Shown: positions 24,391-35,616 of the stretch, one piece after another
Position numbering within the stretch: position 1 is the stretch's first letter
Layout: the number at the start of each line of letters is the position of its first letter
Assembly (NCBI RefSeq): GCF_013155335.1
Contig: NZ_JABJQZ010000004.1
Location: 558,001-622,000, forward strand
Source of the DNA: Nocardioides sp. zg-1230
GTDB taxonomy: Bacteria; Actinomycetota; Actinomycetes; Propionibacteriales; Nocardioidaceae
Reading direction: 5' to 3'
DNA length: 64,000 bases
The notes under the pieces: generated by a model
Told to the model about the DNA's origin: nothing
Database searches by the model: none
The model's input: only the letters and a program-made list of their open reading frames with translations
Made by a program: the position numbers and the translations under genes

Positions 24391-25776
24391 ATGAGCAAGA
24401 TCGCCCCGCTGAGCGGGTTCCCCGAGCTGCTGCCTGCCCAGCGTGCCGTCGAGCGCGAGGTGGTCGCCTCGGTCTCGCGCACGTTCGAGCTGCACGGCTT
24501 CGCCAACATCGAGACGCGCGTCGTCGAGCCGATCGAGCGCCTGGCCAAGGGCGGCGAGGTCGACAAGGAGATCTACGTCCTCCAGCGCATCGCCGCCGAG
24601 CCCGACGCCCGGGCCGAGCTCGGCCTCCACTTCGACCTCACGGTGCCCTTCGCGCGCTACGTCCTCGAGCACGCCGGCCACCTCGAGTTCCCCTTCCGGC
24701 GCTTCCAGGTGCAGCCCGCGTGGCGTGGCGAGCGGCCGCAGGAGGGGCGCTACCGGCAGTTCACGCAGGCCGACGTCGACATCGTGGGCCGCGACGAGCT
24801 GCCCTTCCACCACGACGTCGAGGTGATGGCGGTGATGGTCGACGCCCTCCGCCGGCTGCCGATCCCGCGGGTGTCGTTCCAGTTCAACAACCGCAAGCTC
24901 ATCCAGGGCTTCTACCGCGGTCTCGGCATCGACGACGTCACCGACGCCATCCGGGTGATCGACAAGCTCGACAAGCTCCCCGCCGACGAGGTCGCCACGA
25001 TGCTCGTCGAGCGAGTCGGCGCCACCCCGGAGCAGGCGCAGCGGTGCCTCGAGCTGGCCACCATCCGCGTCGAGGACACCTCCTTCGTCGAGCGGGTCCG
25101 TGCGCTCGGTGTCGCCGACGACCTGCTCGACCAGGGCCTCGAGGAGCTGGCCGCCGTCGTCGAGGGCTGTCGTGCCGTCGCCGGCGACGCCGTGGGCGTG
25201 GAGGCCAACCTGCGCATCGCGCGCGGCCTCGACTACTACACCGGCACGGTCGTCGAGATCTTCATGGAGGGCTACGAGCGGCTCAAGTCCGTCGGCGGGG
25301 GAGGGCGCTACGACGCGCTCGCCAGCGACGGTCGTACGACCTATCCCGGCGTCGGCGTGTCCTTCGGGGTCTCGCGCACCCTCATCCCCCTCATCTCCGA
25401 CGGCGTCCTGTCCGGCAGCCGCCCGGTGCCGAGCGTCGTGCTCGTCGCCCTCAACACCGAGGACGACCGCACCGCCAGCACCCGCGTCGCCGCGGCACTG
25501 CGGGCCCGCGACATCGCCTGCGAGGTGGCACCCTCGCCGGCCAAGTTCGGCAAGCAGATCCGCTTCGCCGAGCGTCGCGGCATTCCCTACGTCTGGTTCC
25601 TCCAGGCCGACGCCGAAACAGGTCAGCAGAGCCACCAGGTCAAGGACATCCGCACCGGGGAGCAGGTCGACGCCGACCCCGCCACCTGGACCCCGCCGGA
25701 GGACGATCTCCGGCCCACCATCGTCAGCACCGTAGAGACCCCCAGCACCACCCATGATCCAGAGGAGAACCAGTGA
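24391..25776 (+). CDS. hisS: Histidyl-tRNA synthetase
   Basis: A 461-residue class II aminoacyl-tRNA synthetase. Motif 2 is [20 protein letters not shown] near residues 104-123. The histidine-A motif is [13 protein letters not shown] near residue 278. Motif 3 is [11 protein letters not shown] near residue 324, and a C-terminal anticodon-binding domain follows ([11 protein letters not shown] onward). The C-terminus has an acidic tail of about 40 residues ([10 protein letters not shown]...DPEENQ). ATG 24391 fits the family N-terminus. Its stop overlaps the GTG of aspS (GTGA). Confidence 0.96.
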   Translation: MSKIAPLSGFPELLPAQRAVEREVVASVSRTFELHGFANIETRVVEPIERLAKGGEVDKEIYVLQRIAAEPDARAELGLHFDLTVPFARYVLEHAGHLEFPFRRFQVQPAWRGERPQEGRYRQFTQADVDIVGRDELPFHHDVEVMAVMVDALRRLPIPRVSFQFNNRKLIQGFYRGLGIDDVTDAIRVIDKLDKLPADEVATMLVERVGATPEQAQRCLELATIRVEDTSFVERVRALGVADDLLDQGLEELAAVVEGCRAVAGDAVGVEANLRIARGLDYYTGTVVEIFMEGYERLKSVGGGGRYDALASDGRTTYPGVGVSFGVSRTLIPLISDGVLSGSRPVPSVVLVALNTEDDRTASTRVAAALRARDIACEVAPSPAKFGKQIRFAERRGIPYVWFLQADAETGQQSHQVKDIRTGEQVDADPATWTPPEDDLRPTIVSTVETPSTTHDPEENQ

Positions 25777-27566
25777 TCCGCACCCATGACGCCGGCGCCC
25801 TGCGCGCCGAGCACGTCGGCCAGACCGTCACCCTTGCCGGATGGGTGGCGCGTCGGCGCGATCACGGCGGGGTCGCCTTCCTGGACCTCCGCGAGCGCAG
25901 CGGCGTGGTGCAGGTCGTCGTGCGCGACGAGGCCGTCGCGCACAGCCTCCGCAGCGAGTTCTGCCTCAAGGTGGTGGGCGAGGTCGTCGCCCGCAAGGAA
26001 GGCAACGAGAACCCCAACCTCGCCACCGGCGAGATCGAGGTCGTCGCCACCGAGGTCGAGGTGCTCTCCAGCTCCGACCCGCTCCCGTTCCCCATCGACG
26101 ACGCGTCCGGCCACAAGGGCGGCGAGGTGGGCGAGGAGGCGCGCCTCAAGCACCGCTACCTCGACCTGCGCCGCTCGGGCCCCAACGCCGCCCTGCGCCT
26201 GCGCAGCAAGATCAACAAGGCTGCCCGCGACGTGCTCGACGCCCGTGACTTCGTCGAGGTGGAGACCCCGACCCTGACCCGCTCCACCCCCGAGGGTGCC
26301 CGCGACTTCCTGGTGCCCGCGCGCCTGGCTCCGGGCAGCTGGTACGCCCTGCCGCAGAGCCCGCAGCTGTTCAAGCAGCTGCTGATGGTCGGCGGCATGG
26401 AGCGCTACTACCAGATCGCGCGCTGCTACCGCGACGAGGACTTCCGCGCCGACCGCCAGCCCGAGTTCACCCAGCTCGACATCGAGATGAGCTTCGTGGA
26501 CCAGGAGGACGTCATCACGCTGATGGAGGACGTCCTGGAGGCGATGTGGGCGCAGGCCGGCCACACCATCGAGCGGCCGCTGCCGCGGATGACGTACGCC
26601 GACGCGATGGCGAGGTACGGCTCCGACAAGCCCGACCTCCGGATGGGCCTCGAGCTGGTCGAGTGCACCGACTACTTCAAGGACACCACCTTCCGCGTGT
26701 TCCAGGCCGACTACGTCGGGGCCGTCGTGATGCCCGGAGGCGGCAGCCAGCCGCGCCGCCAGTTCGACGCCTGGCAGGACTGGGCCAAGCAGCGCGGCGC
26801 CAAGGGCCTGGCGTACGTCACGATCGCCGACGACGGCGAGCTCGGCGGACCGGCCGCGAAGAACCTCACCGACGCCGAGCGCGACGGCCTGGCCGCCCAC
26901 GTCGGAGCCAGCCCCGGCGACTGCATCTTCTTCGCCGCGGGGCCGACCAAGAGCAGCCGCGCGCTGCTGGGCGCCGCCCGCCTCGAGATCGGCCGGCGCG
27001 GCGACATGCTCGACGACTCCACCTTCGCCTTCACCTGGGTCGTCGACGCCCCGCTGTTCGAGCCGAGCTCGGAGGCGGTCGCCAGCGGCGACGTCGCCGT
27101 CGGCGCCGGTGCGTGGACGGCGGTGCACCACGCGTTCACCAGCCCCAAGCCGGAGTTCGTCGACACCTTCGACACCGACCCGGGGAGCGCGCTCGCCTAC
27201 GCGTACGACATCGTCTGCAACGGCAACGAGCTCGGCGGCGGGTCCATCCGTATCCACCGCGGCGACGTCCAGAAGCGCGTCTTCGCAGTGATGGGCCTGT
27301 CCGAGGACGAGGCGCAGGAGAAGTTCGGCTTCCTGCTCGACGCCTTCAAGTTCGGTGCGCCCCCGCACGGCGGCATCGCCGTCGGCATGGACCGCATCGT
27401 CGCGCTGCTGGCGGGCACCGACTCCATCCGCGACGTCATCGCGTTCCCGAAGTCCGGGGGCGGCTTCGACCCGCTCACGGCGGCGCCCGCCCCCATCACG
27501 GCGGAGCAGCGCAAGGAAGCCGGTGTCGACGCGACGCCCGCGAAGGACGTCCCGCCGGGGGAGTGA
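25773..27566 (+). CDS. aspS: Aspartyl-tRNA synthetase
   Basis: A 597-residue class II synthetase of the bacterial type. It has an N-terminal OB anticodon-binding domain ([22 protein letters not shown]), motif 2 ([20 protein letters not shown]), a bacterial GAD insertion (about 290-410, [20 protein letters not shown]) and motif 3 ([14 protein letters not shown]). The product is probably either AspRS or the non-discriminating AspRS, depending on whether the genome encodes AsnRS. It is translationally coupled to hisS. The next gene belongs to a different operon 176 bases downstream. Confidence 0.96.
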   Translation: MIRTHDAGALRAEHVGQTVTLAGWVARRRDHGGVAFLDLRERSGVVQVVVRDEAVAHSLRSEFCLKVVGEVVARKEGNENPNLATGEIEVVATEVEVLSSSDPLPFPIDDASGHKGGEVGEEARLKHRYLDLRRSGPNAALRLRSKINKAARDVLDARDFVEVETPTLTRSTPEGARDFLVPARLAPGSWYALPQSPQLFKQLLMVGGMERYYQIARCYRDEDFRADRQPEFTQLDIEMSFVDQEDVITLMEDVLEAMWAQAGHTIERPLPRMTYADAMARYGSDKPDLRMGLELVECTDYFKDTTFRVFQADYVGAVVMPGGGSQPRRQFDAWQDWAKQRGAKGLAYVTIADDGELGGPAAKNLTDAERDGLAAHVGASPGDCIFFAAGPTKSSRALLGAARLEIGRRGDMLDDSTFAFTWVVDAPLFEPSSEAVASGDVAVGAGAWTAVHHAFTSPKPEFVDTFDTDPGSALAYAYDIVCNGNELGGGSIRIHRGDVQKRVFAVMGLSEDEAQEKFGFLLDAFKFGAPPHGGIAVGMDRIVALLAGTDSIRDVIAFPKSGGGFDPLTAAPAPITAEQRKEAGVDATPAKDVPPGE

Positions 27567-27615
27567 TCCCCCGCAGGTTTGCCCGGCCAACGGGCGGCCG
27601 CAAGGACAACGCGTC

Positions 27616-27631
27616 GTAACGGGATCGTTAC
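27616..27631 (+). promoter_or_regulatory. Perfect dyad upstream of the opp operon
   Basis: GTAACG-GGAT-CGTTAC lies 127 bases before the first opp gene and about 34 bases upstream of a candidate -10 (TAGAGT, 27665-27670). It is a plausible operator for a peptide or nutrient-responsive regulator. The leader also contains a CCGGGG/CCCCGG hairpin (27689-27703). Confidence 0.4.
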
Positions 27632-27664
27632 CCGTCGGTGATCGTCCACGCGTCGTAGGTCACA

Positions 27665-27670
27665 TAGAGT
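27665..27670 (+). promoter_or_regulatory. -10 hexamer TAGAGT of the opp operon
   Basis: It precedes ATG 27743 by 72 bases, giving a leader with a short hairpin and a GGGAGAG ribosome site directly before the ATG. No clear -35 is seen. Confidence 0.35.
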
Positions 27671-27742
27671 CCCGTCTCGGCACGGACCCCGGGGGCACCC
27701 CGGACCTGTGCCTGGGACGGTCCCGAACCAGATAGGGAGAGC

Positions 27743-28777
27743 ATGTCGGCAGACACCGCAGGGCCTGAGACGTTGGGCTCGCTGAGCGACGGACCGGAGA
27801 CCACCGACCCGAACAGCAAGCAGGCCAAGGAGATCTCCGGCAAGTCGCCGATGCAGATCGCACTCGGCCGCCTGCGCAAGGACAAGATCGCCGTCGTCTG
27901 CGCGCTCGTCGTGCTGTTCTTCATCCTGGTCGCGGTCTTCGCCGACCTGATCGCCAAGGCGTTCGGCGTCGACCTCGAGACGGTCAGCGCGTGCGAGGTG
28001 CTCGAGTGCAACTTCGCCGAGCCCGGCGTGGGCTACCCGAAGACGGGCCCGCCGTTCCACTCCTTCGACCCCGAGCACCCCTTCGGCCTCGCGCCGCGCA
28101 CCGGTGCCGACAACCTGGCCCACTGGATCTACGGCGCCCGGACCTCCCTCATGATCGCGGGCGCGGCGACGCTGTTCGCCTCGGTGACCGGCATCATCGT
28201 CGGCCTGGTCGCCGGCTTCGCCGGTGGCGTCGTCGACAAGATCCTGTCGTTCATCATCGACTTCTTCCTCACCATCCCCTTCCTGCTCGCCGCGCTGACC
28301 ATCGCGCCGATCATCATCGACCGGTTCGGCACCAGCGACAGCTACGAGACGGTGCAGATCGCCTCGCTCATCGGCATCCTGTCGCTGTTCGGGTGGATGA
28401 CGGTGGCGCGCCTGATCCGCGGCGAGGTGCTCTCGCTGCGTGAGCGCGAGTTCATCCACGCCGCCCGCGTGCTCGGCATGCCCACCCGGCGCATCCTGTT
28501 CCGCGAGCTGCTTCCCAACCTCACGGCGCCGATCGTCATCAGCATCTCGCTGATGCTCCCGGCGTTCGTGGCGGCAGAGGCCGGCCTGGCCTTCCTCGGC
28601 ATCGGCGTGACCGGCAGCGCCTCGTGGGGCCAGACCATCGCCAACGCGGTGCCCTACTGGAGCAACTACCCCCTCTACCTCTGGGAGCCCCTGATCGGCG
28701 TCGTGGCGCTGGTCCTGGCCCTCAACCTCCTGGGCGACGCGGTTCGAGACGCGTTCGACCCGAAGACCCGCCGCTGA
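27743..28777 (+). CDS. Peptide ABC transporter permease, DppC/OppC type
   Basis: A 344-residue inner-membrane permease. The N-terminal cytoplasmic segment (about 50 residues) precedes the first helix (IAVVCALVVLFFILVAVFADL). A long extracytoplasmic loop holds a cysteine pair (CEVLEC). The binding-protein-dependent transport domain covers about residues 120-340, with five further helices and the EAA loop near EFIHAARVLGMPTRRILFRE that contacts the ATPases. It is first in the operon, ahead of the binding protein, and is separated from its partner permease by that gene. Confidence 0.9.
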   Translation: MSADTAGPETLGSLSDGPETTDPNSKQAKEISGKSPMQIALGRLRKDKIAVVCALVVLFFILVAVFADLIAKAFGVDLETVSACEVLECNFAEPGVGYPKTGPPFHSFDPEHPFGLAPRTGADNLAHWIYGARTSLMIAGAATLFASVTGIIVGLVAGFAGGVVDKILSFIIDFFLTIPFLLAALTIAPIIIDRFGTSDSYETVQIASLIGILSLFGWMTVARLIRGEVLSLREREFIHAARVLGMPTRRILFRELLPNLTAPIVISISLMLPAFVAAEAGLAFLGIGVTGSASWGQTIANAVPYWSNYPLYLWEPLIGVVALVLALNLLGDAVRDAFDPKTRR

Positions 28778-28844
28778 GGCGGGTCCTCCCTCCACACGTC
28801 ACCCGGGCGCTTCCGGTGTGCGAACAACAACGAAAGGCTGGACA

Positions 28845-30623
28845 ATGAGACGGACCAAGGCGGCGGCAGCACTCGCCACCAGCGCCGCGCTCGTGACCCT
28901 CGCCGCCTGTGGTGGCGGCGGCGGGAACGACGACGAGGGCAGCGGCGGCAGCGGCAGCGAGGGTTTCCAGGATGCTTCGGAGACCATCGCGAAGGACGCG
29001 GAGCGCCAAGGCCCCGCGCCCGAGGTCGAGGGCGCGTCGGCCGGCGGCACCATCACGGTGTACCTGCCGGACGACCCGGGCCCCGAGGACCTCGACCCGA
29101 CCAACGGCTGGTCGGTCACCGGCAACTCGATCCAGCAGGCGCTGACGCACCGCTCGCTGACCCAGTACGCCCGTGACAACGAGTCCGGCGAGATGATCCT
29201 CGTCCCCGACCTGGCCACCGACCTGGGCCAGCCCAACGAGGACTTCACGGAGTGGACCTTCACCATCCGTGAGGACGCCACGTGGGAGGACGGCAAGCCG
29301 ATCACCGCGGAGGAGGTCGCCTGGGGCATCGAGCGCTCGCTCGACTCCGAGGCCTTCCCGTCCGGTCCCGGCACCGAGTACTCCGTGCACTACTTCCTCG
29401 ACGCCGAGGACTACAAGGGCCCCTACACCGACAAGGGCAAGGAGCCGAAGGGCATCACCTTCGACGAGGACGCCCGCACGGTGACCATCAAGATGTCCAT
29501 GCCGTTCCCGGACATGGACTACTGGGGCGCCTTCATGGCGATGGGCCCGGCCCCGCTCGGCAAGGTCTCCGACCCGCCGGAGTACGGTCGCAGCCCGCTG
29601 TCGACCGGCCCCTACAAGGTCGAGTCGTTCCGCCCGAGCGAGGAGCTCGTGCTCGTCAAGAACGACGCCTGGGTGGCCGACTCCGACCCGGCCCGTCACC
29701 AGTACGCCGACAAGTGGATCTTCAAGTTCGCTGCCGACCCGACCCAGACCGACGAGCTGATGCTCAGCGGCAACACCGAGTCGCAGACCGCCCTCTCGGC
29801 CAGCATCACCGCCGAGAACTACGCCAAGTTCAACTCCGAGCTCGGCGAGCGGCTCGTGCAGCAGTCGGCCCAGTGCACCAGCTTCTGGGCGCCGGACTAC
29901 ACCAAGACGACCCCGGAGATCCGCAAGGCCCTGGCGTACGCCTACCCGTACGAGAGCGTGTGGCAGGCCTCCGGTGAGGTCCCCGGCGTGACCCGCGTCC
30001 CGGCGAACTCGATCATGCCTCCCGGCATGGCGGGCAAGTCCGACTACCAGGTCGACGGCGAGCAGATCACCTACCAGCCCGAGAAGGCGAAGGAGCTCCT
30101 GGCCGAGGCCGGCGAGGAGGGCTTCGAGATCCACATGGCCTACAACACCGGCTCGCCGACCGTCGAGGCTGCCCAGAAGCAGATCGAGAAGGGTCTCACC
30201 GACTCCGGCTTCAAGGTCACGTCCTACCCCGTCCCGATCGAGACCTCGCTCTACACGATCTGGACCGACCCGGACAACAAGATCAACAAGAAGCTCAACC
30301 TCCGTGGCGTCAACTGGTGCTCGGACTGGCCGTCCGGCTCCACGATGATCCCCGCCCTGCTCCGCACTGACGCCACCTACAACACGGCGCAGTTCTCCGA
30401 GCCGGCCATCGACGAGAAGATGGACGAGATCGGCACCATGGAGCTCGAGGAGCAGCCCGACGCCTGGGGTGCCCTCGACGAGGAGATCGCGACCGAGTAC
30501 TACCCGATCATCCCGACCGCGTTCCGCAACGACCTGTTCGCCTTCGGCGAGAAGATCGGGAACCCGACCGGTGACGGTGCCCTCGGCGCGCCCAACTACA
30601 AGGATCTCTACGTCGCTCAGTGA
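28845..30623 (+). CDS. Peptide ABC transporter substrate-binding lipoprotein (SBP family 5)
   Basis: A 592-residue lipoprotein. The signal peptide ends in the lipobox LAAC (TLVTLAAC-GGGGGND region, Cys near residue 25), followed by a Gly/Ser/Asp linker. The family 5 extracellular solute-binding domain fills the rest, with motifs such as EDATWEDGKPITAEEVAWGI, SPLSTGPYKVESF and KPEIRKALAY-like TTPEIRKALAYAYPY. It delivers oligopeptides to the permeases. ATG 28845 is preceded by GAAAGG and places the signal peptide correctly. A strong hairpin follows the gene. Confidence 0.93.
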   Translation: MRRTKAAAALATSAALVTLAACGGGGGNDDEGSGGSGSEGFQDASETIAKDAERQGPAPEVEGASAGGTITVYLPDDPGPEDLDPTNGWSVTGNSIQQALTHRSLTQYARDNESGEMILVPDLATDLGQPNEDFTEWTFTIREDATWEDGKPITAEEVAWGIERSLDSEAFPSGPGTEYSVHYFLDAEDYKGPYTDKGKEPKGITFDEDARTVTIKMSMPFPDMDYWGAFMAMGPAPLGKVSDPPEYGRSPLSTGPYKVESFRPSEELVLVKNDAWVADSDPARHQYADKWIFKFAADPTQTDELMLSGNTESQTALSASITAENYAKFNSELGERLVQQSAQCTSFWAPDYTKTTPEIRKALAYAYPYESVWQASGEVPGVTRVPANSIMPPGMAGKSDYQVDGEQITYQPEKAKELLAEAGEEGFEIHMAYNTGSPTVEAAQKQIEKGLTDSGFKVTSYPVPIETSLYTIWTDPDNKINKKLNLRGVNWCSDWPSGSTMIPALLRTDATYNTAQFSEPAIDEKMDEIGTMELEEQPDAWGALDEEIATEYYPIIPTAFRNDLFAFGEKIGNPTGDGALGAPNYKDLYVAQ

Positions 30624-30678
30624 CGTCGTCCTGATCCTGTGGTCGACTGACTGACAGAGTCGACCCTGCTCCACCCGG

Positions 30679-30709
30679 TGTGGGGGCCCCGTGACCCGGG
30701 GCCCCCACA
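30679..30709 (+). terminator. Very strong hairpin between the binding-protein and permease B genes
   Basis: A 13-bp perfect stem, TGTGGGGGCCCCG (30679-30691) with CGGGGCCCCCACA (30697-30709), closes a 5-base loop. It is 56 bases after the stop of the binding protein. It lacks a T-tract and lies inside the operon, so it probably attenuates read-through or protects the upstream mRNA, keeping the binding protein in excess. Confidence 0.65.
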
Positions 30710-30765
30710 TCACCGTGTGTCCGGCGCAGCCGGCAGCTGCTCACAACCCCCGGAGGGAAACCCTC

Positions 30766-31776
30766 GTGTTCGCCTATGTCGTCAAGCGCCTGCTCTCGGG
30801 CGTGGTCGTCCTGTTCCTCATCTCGATGAGCGTGTTCCTGCTCTTCTGGTACGGACCGTCCGAGCCCGCCCAGACGATCTGCGACAACGACACCAGCAAC
30901 CGCTGCACCCCGGCGCGCCTCGAGGTGTTCCGCGAGAACCTCGGCTTCAACAACGAGTGGTACGAGGAGTACGGCAAGTTCATGAAGGGTGTCGTGGCCG
31001 GCCGCGAGATCCAGTTCGGCAGCACGACCAAGTTCCAGTGCGACGCCCCGTGCCTGGGCTACTCCTACCGGACCAAGGCTCCGGTGTTCGAGGAGATGAA
31101 GACCCGGATGCCCGCCACCTTCTCGGTGGCCATCGGCGGCGCGTTCCTCTACCTCGCCCTCGGCATCCCCATCGGCGTCGCCGCGGCCCGAAGACGCGGG
31201 ACCCTGGCCGACAAGGCACTCGTCTCGAGCTTCCTGGTCATCTCCTCCATCCCCTACTACCTGTTCGCCCTGCTGACGTGGTTGTTCCTCACCATCAGCT
31301 GGGAGATACCCCTCTTCGCCGAGACCGGCTACTTCCCGATCACCGACAACCCAGCGAAGTGGTTCAGCGGCATGCTTCTGGCCTGGCTGGCGCTGGGCGC
31401 CTTCGGATGCACCCAGTACACCCGCTACTCCCGCGGGTCGATGGTGGAGGTGCTCAACGAGGACTACATCCGCACGGCGAAGTCCAAGGGCCTGACGTCC
31501 AACTCGGTGGTCTACAAGCACGGCCTGCGCGCCGCGCTCGTCCCCGTCATCACCATCTTCGGCATCGAGTTCGGCACCCTGCTGGCCGGTACCATCTTCA
31601 CCGAGAGGATCTTCGACATCGACGGGATCGGGCTCTGGGCCCTCCAGGCGGTCTCCCAGCGTGACCTGCCCGTGGTCTCGGCCACCGCCCTGTTCGGCGC
31701 CGCAGTGCTGATCATCTCCAACATCGTCGTCGACGTCGTCTACAGCATTCTCGACCCCCGAGTGAGGCTCTCGTGA
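30766..31776 (+). CDS. Peptide ABC transporter permease, DppB/OppB type
   Basis: A 336-residue inner-membrane permease. It starts with the family-typical FAYVVKRLLSGVVVLFLISM helix. The following extracytoplasmic region carries two cysteine pairs (ICDNDTSNRC and CDAPC). The transport domain covers about residues 105-330, with the EAA-like loop RTAKSKGLTSNSVVYKHGLR. GTG 30766 has a CGGAGGG ribosome site 9 bases upstream. Its stop overlaps the GTG of the first ATPase gene (GTGA). Confidence 0.92.
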   Translation: MFAYVVKRLLSGVVVLFLISMSVFLLFWYGPSEPAQTICDNDTSNRCTPARLEVFRENLGFNNEWYEEYGKFMKGVVAGREIQFGSTTKFQCDAPCLGYSYRTKAPVFEEMKTRMPATFSVAIGGAFLYLALGIPIGVAAARRRGTLADKALVSSFLVISSIPYYLFALLTWLFLTISWEIPLFAETGYFPITDNPAKWFSGMLLAWLALGAFGCTQYTRYSRGSMVEVLNEDYIRTAKSKGLTSNSVVYKHGLRAALVPVITIFGIEFGTLLAGTIFTERIFDIDGIGLWALQAVSQRDLPVVSATALFGAAVLIISNIVVDVVYSILDPRVRLS

Positions 31777-32866
31777 CCATCACGTCCCCCTCTTCCGCCG
31801 CGACCGCCAGCGACGTCGACGGCCCGTTCCTCCAGGTGGAGGACCTCACGGTGACCTTCCCGACGCAGGACGGACCCGTGCAGGCCGTGAAGGGACTGAG
31901 CTACTCGGTCGAGCTGGGCAAGACGCTCGGCATCGTGGGCGAGTCCGGATCCGGCAAGTCCGTCTCCAGCATGGCGGTGATGGGCCTGCACGACGCGAAG
32001 TCCAGCGAGATCACCGGCTCCATCCGGGTGGGCGGCACCGAGGTCGTCGGGCTCGCCGAGAACCGCATGCGCAAGCTGCGCGGCAACTCGATGGCGATGA
32101 TCTTCCAGGACGCCCTGGCCGCGCTGCACCCGTTCTACCGGGTCGGCGACCAGCTCGCCGAGGCCTACTCGATGCACCACCCCAAGGCGTCGAAGCGCGA
32201 CGCGCGCCGTAGGGCGATCGAGATGCTCGACCGCGTCGGCATCCCGCAGCCGGACCGTCGTGTCGACGACTTCCCCCACCAGTTCTCCGGCGGCATGCGG
32301 CAGCGCGCCATGATCGCCATGGGCCTGATCAACGACCCGTCGCTTCTCATCGCCGACGAGCCCACCACCGCGCTCGACGTGACGGTGCAGGCGCAGATCC
32401 TCGACCTGCTCCAGGACCTGCAGCGCGAGTTCAACTCGGCGGTCATCATCATCACCCACGACCTCGGCGTCATCGCCGAGATGGCCGACGACGTGCTCGT
32501 GATGTACGCCGGTCGCTGCGTGGAGTTCGGGACCACCAAGGAGATCCTCACCAAGCCGGAGATGCCCTACTCGTGGGGCCTGCTGTCGAGCATCCCCGAG
32601 GTCGGTGCGTCCACCGACGCGCGCCTCATCCCGATCCCGGGCAACCCGCCGAGCCTGCTCAAGCCGCCGTCGGGCTGCTCCTTCCACCCCCGGTGCGCAC
32701 ACCGGGACAAGGTGCCCGGTGACCTGTGCGTCACCCAGCTCCCGGAGCTGACGCCGGCCAGCAACCGCGCCGGTCACCTCAAGCGGTGCCACCTGCCCAA
32801 TCCCCAGGAGATCTACCAGACGGAAGTGCTCCCGGAGATCGCCCCCGACCTCGCCGAGGAGACCCG

Positions 32867-32870
<4 letters not shown>
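31773..32870 (+). CDS. Peptide ABC transporter ATP-binding protein, DppD/OppD type
   Basis: A 365-residue ABC ATPase. Walker A is [11 protein letters not shown] near residue 54, the signature motif is [12 protein letters not shown], and Walker B is [12 protein letters not shown]. The H-loop is in IIITHDLGV. The C-terminal oligopeptide/dipeptide transporter domain carries the Cys cluster typical of this family ([18 protein letters not shown]), which in related proteins can hold an Fe-S cluster. It pairs with the following OppF. Start and stop overlap both neighbours (GTGA, ATGA). Confidence 0.94.
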
Positions 32871-34195
<1,325 letters not shown>

Positions 34196-34197
34196 GG

Positions 34198-34234
34198 CCA
34201 CGCCTGACACCGTCGGGGATACTTCCCGGCGTGG
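34198..34234 (+). terminator. Hairpin at the end of the opp operon, overlapping the rarA start
   Basis: CCACGCC (34198-34204) pairs with GGCGTGG (34228-34234), enclosing a CGGG/CCCG inner pair. It starts two bases after the oppF stop. The right arm contains the rarA start codon GTG 34231, and the loop contains its putative -10 GATACT (34218-34223, 7 nt spacer). Confidence 0.4.
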
Positions 34235-35598
34235 ACGGCTTGTTCGAGATTCCGGGCGCGGGGCAACCCGCGCCCGGAGCCGTACCCAGCGCCGGTTCGC
34301 TCGGCGCCAACACCCACGCCTCGGCGCCGCTGGCCGTGCGGATGCGTCCCCGCACGATCGACGAGCTCGTCGGCCAGCAACAGCTGCGGGCCGCGGGCTC
34401 ACCGCTGCGCCGGCTGATCGAGGGCGACCAGTCGATGTCGCTGCTGCTGTGGGGACCCCCCGGCACCGGCAAGACCACCATCGCGGCGATCGTGAGCCAG
34501 CAGACGCGGCGCCGGTTCGTGGAGGTGTCAGCCGTCGCCGCCGGCGTCAAGGAGGTGCGGGCCGCGATCGACGGCGCTCGCGCCGAGCTCGCCCGGGGCG
34601 GCCAGGAGACCGTCCTGTTCGTCGACGAGGTGCACCGCTTCACCAAGGCCCAGCAGGACGCGTTGCTGCCTGGGGTGGAGAACCGGTGGGTCACGCTGAT
34701 CGCCGCCACCACGGAGAACCCCTTCTTCTCCGTCATCAGCCCGCTGCTGTCGCGCAGCCTGCTGCTGCGGTTGCAGTCGCTCACCGACGACGACGTCGCG
34801 CAGGTCATCGACGAGGCACTGGCGGACGAGCGCGGCCTCGGGGGCACGACCACCCTCGACGAGGACGCCCGCGCCCACCTCGTACGCCTCGCCGGCGGGG
34901 ATGCCCGACGTGCCCTGACCTACCTCGAGGCGGCCGCGGGCGCTGCGGCGAGCAACGGTCTCGCGGCGATCGACCTGGCCACGGCCGAGACGGCCGTGGA
35001 CCAGGCGGCGGTGCGCTACGACCGCCAGGGTGACCAGCACTACGACGTCATCTCCGCGTTCATCAAGTCGATCCGCGGCTCCGACCCCGACGCCGCGCTG
35101 CACTACCTCGCGCGGATGATCGAGGCGGGGGAGGACCCGCGGTTCATCGCCCGCCGCCTTGTCGTGCACGCGAGCGAGGACGTCGGCCTGGCCGACCCGA
35201 CAGCGCTGCAGGCGGCCGTCGCCGCGGCGCAGGCCGTGCAGCTGATCGGGATGCCCGAGGCCAGGATCAACCTCGCCCAGGCCACCATCCACCTCGCCGT
35301 GGCGCCCAAGTCCAATGCCGTGATCACGGCGATCGACGCGGCCATCGGCGACGTGCGGGCCGGCAAGATCGGCCAGGTGCCCGCCCACCTGCGCGACGCG
35401 CACTACGGAGGGGCCAAGGACCTCGGTCACGGCAAGGGCTACGCCTACCCGCACGACGAACCCTTCGGCGTGGCCGAGCAGCAGTACCTCCCCGACGTCC
35501 TCGCCGACGTCAGCTACTACCGACCGACGTCGCTCGGCGCCGAGGCCGGGGTCAAGGAGCGCTGGGAGCGCGTCCGGCGCATCGTCCGGGGTGGTTGA
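34231..35598 (+). CDS. rarA: Replication-associated recombination protein RarA (MgsA)
   Basis: A 455-residue AAA+ ATPase that acts at stalled replication forks. Walker A is [12 protein letters not shown] near residue 75 and Walker B is LFVDEVHRF. Sensor 1 is [12 protein letters not shown]. The C-terminal tetramerisation domain includes [40 protein letters not shown] and APKSNAV. The N-terminus has DGLFEIPG, similar to the SSB- or DNA-contacting start of the family. GTG 34231 has GATACT 7 nt upstream. It lies between opp and the LLM oxidoreductase gene. Confidence 0.94.
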   Translation: MDGLFEIPGAGQPAPGAVPSAGSLGANTHASAPLAVRMRPRTIDELVGQQQLRAAGSPLRRLIEGDQSMSLLLWGPPGTGKTTIAAIVSQQTRRRFVEVSAVAAGVKEVRAAIDGARAELARGGQETVLFVDEVHRFTKAQQDALLPGVENRWVTLIAATTENPFFSVISPLLSRSLLLRLQSLTDDDVAQVIDEALADERGLGGTTTLDEDARAHLVRLAGGDARRALTYLEAAAGAAASNGLAAIDLATAETAVDQAAVRYDRQGDQHYDVISAFIKSIRGSDPDAALHYLARMIEAGEDPRFIARRLVVHASEDVGLADPTALQAAVAAAQAVQLIGMPEARINLAQATIHLAVAPKSNAVITAIDAAIGDVRAGKIGQVPAHLRDAHYGGAKDLGHGKGYAYPHDEPFGVAEQQYLPDVLADVSYYRPTSLGAEAGVKERWERVRRIVRGG

Positions 35599-35604
35599 CC
35601 CGGC

Positions 35605-35610
35605 TACGGT
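35605..35610 (+). promoter_or_regulatory. -10 hexamer TACGGT for the LLM oxidoreductase gene
   Basis: It ends 6 nt before ATG 35617 in the 18-base gap after rarA. There is no Shine-Dalgarno, so a leaderless transcript is likely. Confidence 0.45.
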
Positions 35611-35616
35611 GGCCAG

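Noticed and set aside
27581..27595. GCCCG/CGGGC hairpin after aspS as a terminator
   Set aside because: Only five base pairs with a 5-base loop and no T-tract. It is too weak in this GC-rich DNA to support a call.
28722..30713. A 663-codon minus-strand open frame over the peptide-binding lipoprotein gene
   Set aside because: Complementary to a lipoprotein with a clear lipobox and family 5 motifs; it shows only Val/Gly/Arg-rich filler.
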